Shown here one piece after another: positions 54,990 through 62,529 of a stretch of 64,000 bases of DNA (position 1 is its first letter; every line of letters begins with the position of its first letter). Origin of the DNA: Alphaproteobacteria bacterium. GTDB lineage: Bacteria > Pseudomonadota > Alphaproteobacteria > RF32 > CAG-239. The notes under the pieces are model-generated. The model did no database searches. It saw only the letters and a list, made by a program, of their open reading frames with translations, and was not told the DNA's origin. Made by a program: the position numbers and the translations under genes. The stretch is taken from positions 42,844 through 106,843 of the forward strand of contig JAGAZZ010000021.1 in the NCBI GenBank assembly GCA_017939155.1, given 5' to 3'.

Positions 54990-55025
54990 AAAAAAGGCAG
55001 ATTACCCTAAAATCTGCCTTTTTTT
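54990..55025 (+). terminator. intrinsic terminator
   Basis: AAGGCAGATT-ACCCTAA-AATCTGCCTT followed by a T run. Confidence 0.9.
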
Positions 55026-55035
55026 CGTAAATCTA

Positions 55036-55064
55036 TTGACAAAAAACATTTTTCTTCCTACAAA
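55036..55064 (+). promoter_or_regulatory. sigma-70-type promoter for the coaD fusion
   Basis: Consensus TTGACA, 17-bp spacer, TACAAA, 45 bases upstream of the ATG. Confidence 0.6.
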
Positions 55065-55109
55065 ATCCTCATAAAAAAATTATTATTAACAATTAAAATT
55101 CCTACAATT

Positions 55110-56321
55110 ATGAACGCAATGTACATCGGGTCTTTCGACCCATTCACATCAGGCCATTTAAATGTGGTATCTCGAGCTCTCGCTAAACATGTAATAACAT
55201 TAAAAAACGGTCAATTTAAACCGACACAGTATCTGAAATATGACAAACTGATTATTTGTGTCGGCAAAAACGAAGCCAAAACACCGATGTTCAGCACTCA
55301 AGAACGCTTAGAGTTTATTGAGCTTGCAATCCAAGAGCTCCCGCGCGCAGAAGACATCATCGTCATCTCCAGTGATGATTTGACTGTTAATATTGCCCGC
55401 CAGAACAACGTCAGCGCCCTCATCCGAGGCATACGCTCTGAGATGGATATGCAAAACGAACTCTCGCTTGCTGAAACAAACCGCTTTCTTGCAGCAGAGC
55501 AAGGGTTTGAGTTAACAACAGATTTTTTTACACAAGAAGATGAGTTTAAAAAAACAATATCTTCAAGTTTGGTGCGTAAACTTCTTAAAATGGAGCAATA
55601 CACAGCCGCTTGCCGTTGTCTGCCGCTGGGTATCGCCCAAAAGGTCATCGCATCGCAACTGGAAGAAAGATTTTGTAAAGGCTTTACAAGTCCTTTTTTC
55701 TACTCAAAAGACAACTGTAACAAAATCATCAAAGCATATTTGGCAAGACCTTATCACAATCTGTTGCATTTGGCCTATATGTTTGATATGCTTAAACTTT
55801 ATCTCAAGCAATCTGACCCAAGGGAGCAACCCGACTGGCTGGAATCGTTAGAAATAGCAATTTTATTACACGACTATGTCTATGAAACGGCTCAACCTGA
55901 GGCCGAGCCTTATTACAACGAAACCGCTTCGGTCGGTTTTGTAACAAGTATGACAAAAGAGTTTATGTGTTATCGTCATCTAAACTTGCCATTAATTTCA
56001 TCGTTGATTATGGCAACAACACATGATGACGCCTATCTTGCCAAGACCCCCGAGGCAGAAGAGCCCTGTCAGGTCATAGCCGACCTTGATTTGAGCATTC
56101 TCGGCACGGCAGATTCCGCAAGTTGGAAAAATTACACCGCCGGCATTCGTAAAGAATACGCCGCTTATTCTGATGAAAAATACACTAAAGGACGCCTTGC
56201 GTTCTTAAGTTCACTCCTTCAAAAAGAGCAGATTTTTCACACTAAATTCTTTAACAAAATGCTTGAAAAGCAAGCTCGCGAAAACATCAAAAATGAAATC
56301 GCACGCCTGCAACAAGGCTAA
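55110..56321 (+). CDS. coaD: CoaD phosphopantetheine adenylyltransferase fused to an HD-type hydrolase
   Basis: A 403-residue fusion. Residues 1-190 are CoaD: 'YIGSFDPFTSGHLNVV' (T/HxGH nucleotidyl-transfer site), 'ALIRGIRSEMDMQNELSLAETNR' (as RGIRSEMDMQNEL) and 'TISSSLVRKL'. An insertion of about 16 residues follows SRALAKHV. Residues about 200-403 match the HD-type predicted phosphohydrolases of COG4339: 'YHNLLHLAYMFDML', 'AILLHDYVYE', 'NETASVGFV' and 'ADLDLSILG'. CoaD makes dephospho-CoA; the HD part may hydrolyse a related nucleotide or phosphoester. There is no Shine-Dalgarno site. It is a single uninterrupted frame. Confidence 0.9.
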   Translation: MNAMYIGSFDPFTSGHLNVVSRALAKHVITLKNGQFKPTQYLKYDKLIICVGKNEAKTPMFSTQERLEFIELAIQELPRAEDIIVISSDDLTVNIARQNNVSALIRGIRSEMDMQNELSLAETNRFLAAEQGFELTTDFFTQEDEFKKTISSSLVRKLLKMEQYTAACRCLPLGIAQKVIASQLEERFCKGFTSPFFYSKDNCNKIIKAYLARPYHNLLHLAYMFDMLKLYLKQSDPREQPDWLESLEIAILLHDYVYETAQPEAEPYYNETASVGFVTSMTKEFMCYRHLNLPLISSLIMATTHDDAYLAKTPEAEEPCQVIADLDLSILGTADSASWKNYTAGIRKEYAAYSDEKYTKGRLAFLSSLLQKEQIFHTKFFNKMLEKQARENIKNEIARLQQG

Positions 56322-56331
56322 GCCTAATCTT

Positions 56332-56360
56332 AAAGCCGCCCCACCAAGGAGCGGCTTTTA
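56332..56360 (+). terminator. terminator after the coaD fusion
   Basis: AAAGCCGC ... GCGGCTTTT with an 11-base loop, directly after the stop. Confidence 0.75.
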
Positions 56361-56416
56361 TTATACAAAAAAACCACGCAGTAGACGCATAGCTAGCTTT
56401 TTTACTGATTTTCTAA

Positions 56417-56444
56417 TTGACAAAAACGATTCTTCTTCTATACT
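56417..56444 (+). promoter_or_regulatory. sigma-70-type promoter
   Basis: TTGACA, 16-bp spacer, TATACT, 45 bases before the lipoprotein gene at 56490. Confidence 0.65.
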
Positions 56445-56489
56445 TTTTTCAACAAAAAATTATTGTTTAATTATTAAATCTTTTAAATT

Positions 56490-57254
56490 ATGGAAAAACT
56501 AAAAAAACAACTTACCGGATTATCTCTGATAATCTGTGCCGTTTTCTTGCTTTCAAGCCTCTGCTCTTGTTCTAAAAAAACACAGCAGAAAATAGAAAAC
56601 AACCGGCGTTTTAATGAACTGCTCAAAGAACTGTTCTCAAAGGGAGATTTGTCGGATAGTTTAAAAAAGGAAATTTATAAGAATATGCCCTATGAGGTTT
56701 TTCTTAAAAAAAATCCTTTAAAAAAAGAAACGAACCGATTAAAAAACCTCTCAGTAAAAGAAAAACAAAAAAACGACAGCCTATTCAAGTTCTTGTATTC
56801 CTCTCAAATCCTTGAGCTTCAGAAAGAACATGAAAAGTATCAAGATAAGTTTGAAATCTTGCGCATAAAGCGTATATGGCTAAACAGCAATGTAACACCA
56901 TGGACTTATCAATCTTGGCTCGCTATTTCATACCACGCAACAGGACGGAGTAGTCACAGCATATTCTCTACTGTAGGTTCATATTCCGGCACTATAACGC
57001 CTGATATGCGCGGCAACGCCGAATACGTTGGAGAATATAAACTTGATTATGTAAACGTTGTCTTTTCAGACAACAGTTTTAAGCAGTTCAAAATCAAAGA
57101 CAATCCGGAATGGCTGTTGGCAAAAACCGGCGACAAAGTCAAAGTTTGCTACATCATCAGAGGTTATGACATCCCTACGGATGCCTGCCAAGTGTTAGAA
57201 AAAGGTGCGCACAATCTTATTGTCAGCACCAAGTATGTTCCACTATTTAAATAA
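56490..57254 (+). CDS. lipoprotein, paralogue 1
   Basis: A 254-residue lipoprotein: hydrophobic signal, then 'SSLCSC|SKK' with the acylated Cys near 28. The mature N-terminal half is a lysine/glutamate-rich helix; the C-terminal half is a beta-type domain. It shares with the next gene a segment 'VVFSDNSFKQFKIKDNPEWLLAKTGDKVK' (read as DNPEWLLAKTGDKV) against 'KNPEWMGVLIGEKV', so the two are paralogues. I do not recognise the family. The leader has no Shine-Dalgarno site. Six bases separate it from the next gene. Confidence 0.75.
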   Translation: MEKLKKQLTGLSLIICAVFLLSSLCSCSKKTQQKIENNRRFNELLKELFSKGDLSDSLKKEIYKNMPYEVFLKKNPLKKETNRLKNLSVKEKQKNDSLFKFLYSSQILELQKEHEKYQDKFEILRIKRIWLNSNVTPWTYQSWLAISYHATGRSSHSIFSTVGSYSGTITPDMRGNAEYVGEYKLDYVNVVFSDNSFKQFKIKDNPEWLLAKTGDKVKVCYIIRGYDIPTDACQVLEKGAHNLIVSTKYVPLFK

Positions 57255-57260
57255 AAAATT

Positions 57261-57902
57261 ATGAAATTTAAGTTTATTATTTTAACCCTCATCGTCATAT
57301 CGCTTTCTTTTTTGAGTTCATGTTCTAAGAATGAACCTACTGCAAAAATAGAAAAACTTGACGAGAAAAAATGGCAAAAAGAAATCGCAGACTATTCGTT
57401 TGAAAAATTAAGACTCTCCTCTTTGCAAAAAACAAATGATTTTCTTGAACAAAGCAAAGAAATTCCGCTTTGTTATAAAGACAGCGTTAACAACATTGTC
57501 TACAAAAAAGAGATAGTTTACATCAAGCGTATGGCATCTTCTTCTGTCATGAACTCTCCGGCATTTTATAATAAAACCTTTTCAAGAAACACCATAAGAG
57601 AAAATGGACGGGGTGCTGAAAATGAGGATTTTGTTGTGATTTACCTAAGCGACGGAAAAATCATTAAAGCCACTCCGACAAAAAATCCGGAATGGATGGG
57701 AGTCTTAATTGGTGAAAAAGTAATTAAAACAACCGGAAAAAAACTTCAGGCGACCTATAAAACAACTGAATATATTTCACCTGAAACCGATTGGCAGATT
57801 TATGCTCATAAAACTTTTTATATTGATAAGGATATACTAACAACGCTAAAAAGTCTTAACTATGTTGATTACACCACTTATCAACCTCTATACCAAAAAT
57901 AA
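57261..57902 (+). CDS. lipoprotein, paralogue 2
   Basis: A 213-residue lipoprotein with signal 'FIILTLIVISLSFLSSC' and acylated Cys near 21, followed by SKNEPTAK. 'IYLSDGKIIKATPTKNPEWMG' parallels the C-terminal domain of its upstream neighbour. The N-terminal helical region is shorter. The family is unknown. No ribosome site is visible; translation may depend on the upstream gene six bases away. A terminator closes the pair. Confidence 0.75.
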   Translation: MKFKFIILTLIVISLSFLSSCSKNEPTAKIEKLDEKKWQKEIADYSFEKLRLSSLQKTNDFLEQSKEIPLCYKDSVNNIVYKKEIVYIKRMASSSVMNSPAFYNKTFSRNTIRENGRGAENEDFVVIYLSDGKIIKATPTKNPEWMGVLIGEKVIKTTGKKLQATYKTTEYISPETDWQIYAHKTFYIDKDILTTLKSLNYVDYTTYQPLYQK

Positions 57903-57903
57903 G

Positions 57904-57955
57904 AAAAAGCTCTTGAACTCTTCCCCTTTGCGGGACAGTTTAAGAGCTTTTTTAT
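57904..57955 (+). terminator. terminator after the lipoprotein pair
   Basis: AAAAGCTCTT(G)AACT and AGTT(T)AAGAGCTTTTTT form a long stem with a 17-base loop. Confidence 0.8.
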
Positions 57956-57973
57956 TTTTAAATAAAAAACATA

Positions 57974-58002
57974 TTGACAAAAAACTCATTTGGTGGTATT
58001 TA
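57974..58002 (+). promoter_or_regulatory. promoter of the attenuator leader
   Basis: Consensus TTGACA, 17-bp spacer, TATTTA. It lies 32 bases before the leader-peptide ATG. Confidence 0.6.
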
Positions 58003-58033
58003 TATTGTCAAGTTTTAACAACTGAGAGAAATA

Positions 58034-58093
58034 ATGTCTTTACAAATAAAACATCTTGCTCTGCGTTGCCGCAGGCTGACAATGCGACGATGA
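58034..58093 (+). CDS. arginine-rich leader peptide, 19 residues
   Basis: ATG at 58034, with GAGAGA nine bases upstream, encodes MSLQIKHLALRCRRLTMRR and ends at TGA 58091-58093. It has five Arg and one Cys, with two rare-type CGA Arg codons directly before the stop. It sits between a promoter and an intrinsic terminator upstream of a GNAT gene. This is the arrangement of transcription-attenuation leader peptides whose translation senses an amino acid or a ligand in the ribosome. The reading frame is too short for routine gene calls. Confidence 0.7.
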   Translation: MSLQIKHLALRCRRLTMRR

Positions 58094-58153
58094 TTATCTG
58101 ACACCCCCAGATAAGCAGTCGCAAGATTTGAGCTCTCTCAAATCTTTTTTTAT
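58053..58153 (+). promoter_or_regulatory. attenuator RNA: alternative hairpins and terminator
   Basis: GCGAC (58084-58088) pairs with GTCGC (58118-58122) around an inner stem TTATCTG/CAGATAA; this structure covers the last codons and stop of the leader peptide. The terminator AAGATTTGAG-CTCT-CTCAAATCTT with a T run spans 58123-58153. The segment ATCTTGC (58053-58059), inside the leader frame, is complementary to GCAAGAT (58121-58127), the left foot of the terminator, and could form a competing antiterminator. Ribosome position on the leader would then choose the fold. The mechanism is inferred. Confidence 0.65.
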
Positions 58154-58179
58154 AATCCCCATTATAGGAACAGAGCAAA

Positions 58180-58959
58180 ATGAGCAAAAAACATTTAATC
58201 GTTAAAAAATTAAACAGCACAAACTTAAAAGACGTTATGTCTTTACAACAAAAAATCATCAACGGTCTTCATCCGGATGAACAGCATTTTATTTTACACA
58301 GAACCGAAGCTGATTATCTGAAATCTTTAAACGGCACAAGTTCAAATATGTTAGGTGTGTTTGACAACGGCGAACTGATTGCCCAAACTGTCTATGGCAC
58401 CCCACAAAACGGCGAACCAAGAGATATGCCGGAATTTAAATCTGACACTCCAAACGAAAATTTGGTCATTTTTGAAGCAATCTTGGTTGACCCAGCATAC
58501 AGAGGCTCAAGCCTGATGAAGAGAATGCTTGAATATATTGAACAAAACGCCATTGATTCGGGCAGAACGCACTCCATCATTCAAATTGCCGTTGACAATC
58601 CCGCCAGTTGGATTAACGCCTTGCATTATGGTATGTCAATCACCAAAGTTGACCTGGACCCCTCAGACGGTGCCAAAGTTATCTATCTTGAAAAAAAGAT
58701 TGAAAAAAACAAAACTCAGGCTCCTTTAATGCAAGACAATAATCAGGCATACAGTATGTATTTAGGCGAGAATATTCATAAAAAAATTCCCTCATTGTTT
58801 ATGAAAATGCAATACTTAATTGCCCAAGGTTATCAAGGCGTCAGCTTAAACAAAGAAACGCAAAGCCTTATATGGCAGAAAAAAAGTGAAGAAAAAACAA
58901 AAGTCCCCTATTTCAATCTGCTATTACAACAAAAAAAGGCAAAAATAGCTTCTTTATGA
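58180..58959 (+). CDS. GNAT acetyltransferase with C-terminal extension
   Basis: A 259-residue protein. The GNAT core covers residues about 5-160, with 'FEAILVDPAYRGSSLMKRMLEYIEQ' holding the acetyl-CoA loop (R-G-x-S-L, a variant of RGxGxG/A) and 'VDNPASWINALHYGM' the final helix. The last 90 residues are an extension without recognised domain. AGGAACAG precedes ATG 58180. Expression is probably controlled by the attenuator leader upstream. The leader's Arg codons suggest a substrate linked to arginine or polyamines, but nothing in the protein proves it. Confidence 0.82.
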   Translation: MSKKHLIVKKLNSTNLKDVMSLQQKIINGLHPDEQHFILHRTEADYLKSLNGTSSNMLGVFDNGELIAQTVYGTPQNGEPRDMPEFKSDTPNENLVIFEAILVDPAYRGSSLMKRMLEYIEQNAIDSGRTHSIIQIAVDNPASWINALHYGMSITKVDLDPSDGAKVIYLEKKIEKNKTQAPLMQDNNQAYSMYLGENIHKKIPSLFMKMQYLIAQGYQGVSLNKETQSLIWQKKSEEKTKVPYFNLLLQQKKAKIASL

Positions 58960-59805
58960 TTTCTTAATTCCGAAGTAATACCACTCGGCGCCGATTTCAG
59001 CTCTCAAATTCGGTAACAAAATAAACCCGTCATTTGGCGCCGTTAAAACCTCGCCGTTATCATATTGAGCAATAACCTCACCTGCTTTGATTTCATCTAA
59101 GTGTTTATAATTTTTACAAAGCCGCCCTTCTTTCTTTTTAACCACATATCCTTGCATTAAGATATGTGTCTTAGGTCTCTCCGCCGGCTTTTCTTTCTCA
59201 ATCATTTCAAAACCAGCCAACGTATTGATAATCGCGCTGTATGCAATCTCAATAGCCTCAACGCTTTTATGATACCCGCATTCAAGCGTGGTTGCTGTTT
59301 TGCCGAAATCATGCGCCGCCCTTTCGGTTGAAAAATCCTCGATTTCACAATTTCCGGCATAAATTTGCGGCCATCCCTCTAAAACATACCCCACATCAAG
59401 TCCGGCAATCAGCTTTTGGTTATTCACATCCGGATAATCGCAAAAAGCAAACGGCACATCCCCCTCACAATGGGTCGAGTGTAAATCAAGCAGTACATCA
59501 TGTTTCTGAATCAACGGACATAATTCATTAGCAAGCCGTTGTTCGTATGTTTTCGGTTCTTCAAAAATTTTAATAACCCGATTAAGATTCTCATCAATCT
59601 GGCGCACATCTTTGGCATACGCTTGCGCATTACAAACCGGCACCAAGGTCAAACAACCTGAACAAAGTCTGATTTTTCCCGCCTCAAATTCTTTTAACAA
59701 TCGCCTGATAGCATTTGTCCCCGCCGTTTCATTGCCATGAATAGCCGCAAAGACAAGCAGCTTTACCCCCTTTTTTTCTCCCTCAAATGTATATTTTTCA
59801 ATCAT
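58954..59805 (-). CDS. succinylglutamate desuccinylase/aspartoacylase family protein
   Basis: A 283-residue M14-like zinc hydrolase: 'AAIHGNETAGTNAIRRLL' (HxxE zinc ligands near 23-26), 'RQIDENLNR', 'LLDLHSTHCEG' with the third ligand, and a later catalytic Glu in 'TTLECGYH'. It belongs to the AstE/AspA group that cleaves N-acyl amino acids; the substrate is open. I start at ATG 59805, one base after the upstream TGA; the frame runs further only through the neighbour. Its end overlaps the convergent GNAT gene by six bases. Confidence 0.85.
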   Translation of the reverse strand: MIEKYTFEGEKKGVKLLVFAAIHGNETAGTNAIRRLLKEFEAGKIRLCSGCLTLVPVCNAQAYAKDVRQIDENLNRVIKIFEEPKTYEQRLANELCPLIQKHDVLLDLHSTHCEGDVPFAFCDYPDVNNQKLIAGLDVGYVLEGWPQIYAGNCEIEDFSTERAAHDFGKTATTLECGYHKSVEAIEIAYSAIINTLAGFEMIEKEKPAERPKTHILMQGYVVKKKEGRLCKNYKHLDEIKAGEVIAQYDNGEVLTAPNDGFILLPNLRAEIGAEWYYFGIKKS

Positions 59806-59806
59806 T

Positions 59807-60151
59807 TCAAGACTGCTCCAAAACGCTGATAAAATTTTTATATCTCTCCTTGTATTGCCCTTCATATTTTCCGGCAATTTCCATTAAAGACTTTTGCTCG
59901 CGAAACCGCCCAAGCAACACCTCATCTGTTTTAACGCTCAAAACTTCCGTCCCCTCGTCATAAGAAAGATACAATCTGATTAATTGTGCTTTCAACGGAT
60001 AAGCCATTATTTCATCATAATATTTTTTTGCTAGCTTAAAGCTAACAGTCAGCTCAGCCGTTTCTGCCGCCAACGCACGCGCAACTGTCACTTGGCGGAT
60101 AAACTCCATAATCAAAATCGGTGCAAAAGAAATTTCAGTATTTTCTTCCAT
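59807..60151 (-). CDS. hypothetical protein, 114 residues
   Basis: Unknown family. The protein looks all-helical and soluble, with an Ala/Leu-rich N-terminal helix ('ILIMEFIRQVTVARALAAETAEL') and a lysine/tyrosine-rich C-terminal part ('GKYEGQYKERYKNFISVL'). The start is weak (GGGATG eight or more bases upstream). Its stop lies one base from the start of the desuccinylase gene, so it is the first gene of a coupled pair. Confidence 0.65.
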   Translation of the reverse strand: MEENTEISFAPILIMEFIRQVTVARALAAETAELTVSFKLAKKYYDEIMAYPLKAQLIRLYLSYDEGTEVLSVKTDEVLLGRFREQKSLMEIAGKYEGQYKERYKNFISVLEQS

Positions 60152-60212
60152 AATTTTTTTTCATCCCAAACTTATCAATAAGCCGAGTCTACTCATTTTC
60201 TACCGAAAAGTC

Positions 60213-60246
60213 AAAAAAAAGTTCTTCTTTTGACAAGAAGAACTTA
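60213..60246 (-). terminator. terminator after the small lipoprotein
   Basis: On the minus strand AAGTTCTTCTT and AAGAAGAACTT form an 11-bp stem followed by eight T. Confidence 0.85.
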
Positions 60247-60269
60247 AATTTTTCTTCATACAAAAAAGC

Positions 60270-60419
60270 TTATTTGCCGCAAGGAGCAACAATTTCGCTC
60301 AAAGACAAAACGCCAAGCAAATAATCATTTGTGCAAACTTTTTGATTGCCGATATGACCACGAGCGCCTGTGCAAGCAGACAAAGCTAACAAAACAACGA
60401 CAACAGCTAACTTTTTCAT
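60270..60419 (-). CDS. small lipoprotein, 49 residues
   Basis: An ORF of 50 codons. ATG 60419 follows AAAGGAC. The product starts MKKLAVVVVLLALSAC with a clear lipobox (LSAC, acylated Cys 16), continues TGARGHIGNQKVC and ends VAPCGK. Two further Cys (29 and 47) may form a disulfide. It has its own terminator at 60213. No function is known; tiny lipoproteins of this kind are common in Proteobacteria. Confidence 0.82.
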   Translation of the reverse strand: MKKLAVVVVLLALSACTGARGHIGNQKVCTNDYLLGVLSLSEIVAPCGK

Positions 60420-60552
60420 AATAAAGTCCTTTCAAAAATTTCGTTCCATCAAAGCGGCTACCCGCTTACATAAAAATATTAAAGTCTGTATTCTAAAAGT
60501 CAAAATCAAATATTTCGTTGAGTATAACTTCAAAAACTCACGTTATTTCAAA

Positions 60553-61833
60553 TTAATACTTTATCTTTTCCCTCTGCCAGCCTTTCGCCGCCCGGCAAAG
60601 GCAATCATTATAAAAACAATTACTCATTTTTTGAGGCACCGCAATCCGTCCGGCAATAATTTTTTGCCCGGTAACTTCCGGTACGTCCCAAGCCTGTCCT
60701 TCGAGTCGACATCGCGCCATATCGGCAAAAGCCCGCGCTTCCATATACGCGCCAAAATCAGAATATCGCACCTTAAAACCTCCCGAACATCGCCTCAACA
60801 GAGAAGCAAACGCCTCTTTATGCTCCGGCAAAACAAACCCATTCCCGCCAAGAAGCGCACAAAAATCATCATACACCACCGGATTTTTCCATCCCCCGCC
60901 AAATAACACCATCTCTTTGGGGATTTTAATTTCAGCCGACACAAGGCTTAACGCCTGCACGGCGATATAAGCCGCAAAATATTCAAATGTCCACACCGCG
61001 TTTTCAAACAAAATACCGCGCTTTCGCACATATTCAAAGACATCTTCCTTAAAATAATAAGCCGGGTCGCCGGATTTGGGTAACACCTGTTCATAATATT
61101 TTCTCCCGACATCAAACAAAAACCCCACCATCTCTTTATCAAGCTGTCCTTGTTTGCCAAACATCCCGTCAACATCATACGCATAAGCTGAATTTTGTCT
61201 GATAAAATTATCCGTATATTCATTAAAAGGTCCCGTATCAGTAGCTAAAATCGCTTTTTTATCAGCAATAAGCGCAAAATTAGCCGTATTTCCGCCATTA
61301 AAATAGCACCCCTCTCCCTCAATTGCCGCAATTCGTGCGTTATGTGGCGCCGCCATTGGCGCCCCCTCAAACCCCGCCATCACAAAATCAGAGCGAAAAT
61401 CATAAACAACCTTTATCCCGCTCAAATCCGCCAACATCTGCCCTGACCCCATTTGCAAAGTATAAGGCTCTGTCTTCTCTTGTTTTGCACGCGAGGGAGG
61501 ATTATGGTCAAGCGTCTTCCCATGAAACCCTATAGCATCTACTGTTCTTTTATCAATACCAAACTTTTGGCACATTTCATCAATACACTCGGCAATCCCG
61601 CAAATATAGTCATTATGAATCTTAAAAAACTCCGGAATAGCCTCAATCTCCTCACGCGTTTTATTAAAAACAGCTCCCCTGAGCCATTCCATTTTTTCTC
61701 GCATTTCTTGTAAATAGGGTTTGCTGAACGTGCAAATATCAACCATTTTCTCCCCGTCAAATTCCGTCAAGACTAAATCAACGGCGTCCATTGAATTGCC
61801 CGTCATATTCCCGATTATTCTGTATTTGCTCAT
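60553..61833 (-). CDS. anmK: anhydro-N-acetylmuramic acid kinase-like protein
   Basis: A 426-residue protein of the AnmK sugar-kinase family: 'IGNMTGNSMDAVDLVLTEFDG' (read as GNMTGNSMDAVD; usually GxMSGTSxDGxD), 'DAIGFHGKTLDHNP', 'VVYDFRSDFVMAGFEGAPMAA' and 'LATDTGPFNEYTDNF'. It phosphorylates 1,6-anhydroMurNAc from cell-wall turnover. Several usually invariant positions differ, so it may be a divergent AnmK or have another substrate. GAGGG precedes ATG 61833. It is consistent with murein recycling by the mpl-ldcA pair at 51-54 kb. Confidence 0.82.
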   Translation of the reverse strand: MSKYRIIGNMTGNSMDAVDLVLTEFDGEKMVDICTFSKPYLQEMREKMEWLRGAVFNKTREEIEAIPEFFKIHNDYICGIAECIDEMCQKFGIDKRTVDAIGFHGKTLDHNPPSRAKQEKTEPYTLQMGSGQMLADLSGIKVVYDFRSDFVMAGFEGAPMAAPHNARIAAIEGEGCYFNGGNTANFALIADKKAILATDTGPFNEYTDNFIRQNSAYAYDVDGMFGKQGQLDKEMVGFLFDVGRKYYEQVLPKSGDPAYYFKEDVFEYVRKRGILFENAVWTFEYFAAYIAVQALSLVSAEIKIPKEMVLFGGGWKNPVVYDDFCALLGGNGFVLPEHKEAFASLLRRCSGGFKVRYSDFGAYMEARAFADMARCRLEGQAWDVPEVTGQKIIAGRIAVPQKMSNCFYNDCLCRAAKGWQREKIKY

Positions 61834-61900
61834 ATCATCACCCTCAAAGCTATCTGACAGCAATCTACCTCAATTCTCTAAAAAGAAAGTTAAATCCCAC

Positions 61901-61941
61901 AAAAAAAGCTCCTGAACCTAAAAGTTCAGAAGCTTTTTTTA
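61901..61941. terminator. bidirectional terminator
   Basis: AAAAGCT(C)CTGAAC and GTTCAG(A)AGCTTTT stems flanked by A7 and T7. It ends the minus-strand gene at 61942; anmK starts just beyond. Confidence 0.8.
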
Positions 61942-62409
61942 CTACTCATCACTCACCTGAGCCGAAGAGTCATCACTCTGACGATGGCGGGCATAAATGC
62001 CATAATCACGCGCACCGCTAACCGTAAGCAACACACTCAACGCTGCCATCAAACCGCTCCACTCAACCGTCTTAACCGCATCAAAATACGGACACAGACA
62101 GATATTGTTAAAGAACCCCAAAACAAGACACCACCCGATAAACGGTATCCATAACTTGTTTCTGACTAACCCTTTGGCAGAGTCCGGATTAACCACATCG
62201 CCCAAATAGGCAAATTTTTTTAACACAACGTCCCTTGCGCCACCAATACCGATAACAACGGCAAAGCCCAAAATCAAGTTGTTCCAATCAACAACATGAT
62301 AATCAGTATGCGGTGCAATAACGCAATTGTGGAAAAAGCCATAAGCTAAAACCACACCCAAAGCAGGTATCCACATCCTACTTTTTCGAATTTTAATACA
62401 CACTTTCAT
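61942..62409 (-). CDS. membrane protein with internal duplication
   Basis: A 155-residue protein of two similar halves. Each has 'WIPxxGxxLxxGFFxNxxxxP', then 'VxWxxLxxxxxVxxxxGARD': 'MWIPALGVVLAYGFFHN...GGARD' and 'LWIPFIGWCLVLGFFNN...SGARD'. Each half has two membrane segments, four in all. The repeated W...GARD pattern is distantly reminiscent of small phage holins, but no phage genes are near. ATG 62409 has no ribosome site. The tail is short and charged. Confidence 0.7.
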   Translation of the reverse strand: MKVCIKIRKSRMWIPALGVVLAYGFFHNCVIAPHTDYHVVDWNNLILGFAVVIGIGGARDVVLKKFAYLGDVVNPDSAKGLVRNKLWIPFIGWCLVLGFFNNICLCPYFDAVKTVEWSGLMAALSVLLTVSGARDYGIYARHRQSDDSSAQVSDE

Positions 62410-62474
62410 AATATACAAAATTAATAAATTTTACCAAATCATACCGCTTCAACAAAATTTTGTCAATATTTTTC

Positions 62475-62503
62475 TTGAAACAATTAATTTTTTTTGCTAA
62501 AGT
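62475..62503 (+). promoter_or_regulatory. probable promoter
   Basis: TTGAAA, 17-bp spacer, TAAAGT, 27 bases upstream of the gene at 62530. Confidence 0.5.
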
Positions 62504-62529
62504 CTAAGAAAATTAAAAAAGGAGGCTCT

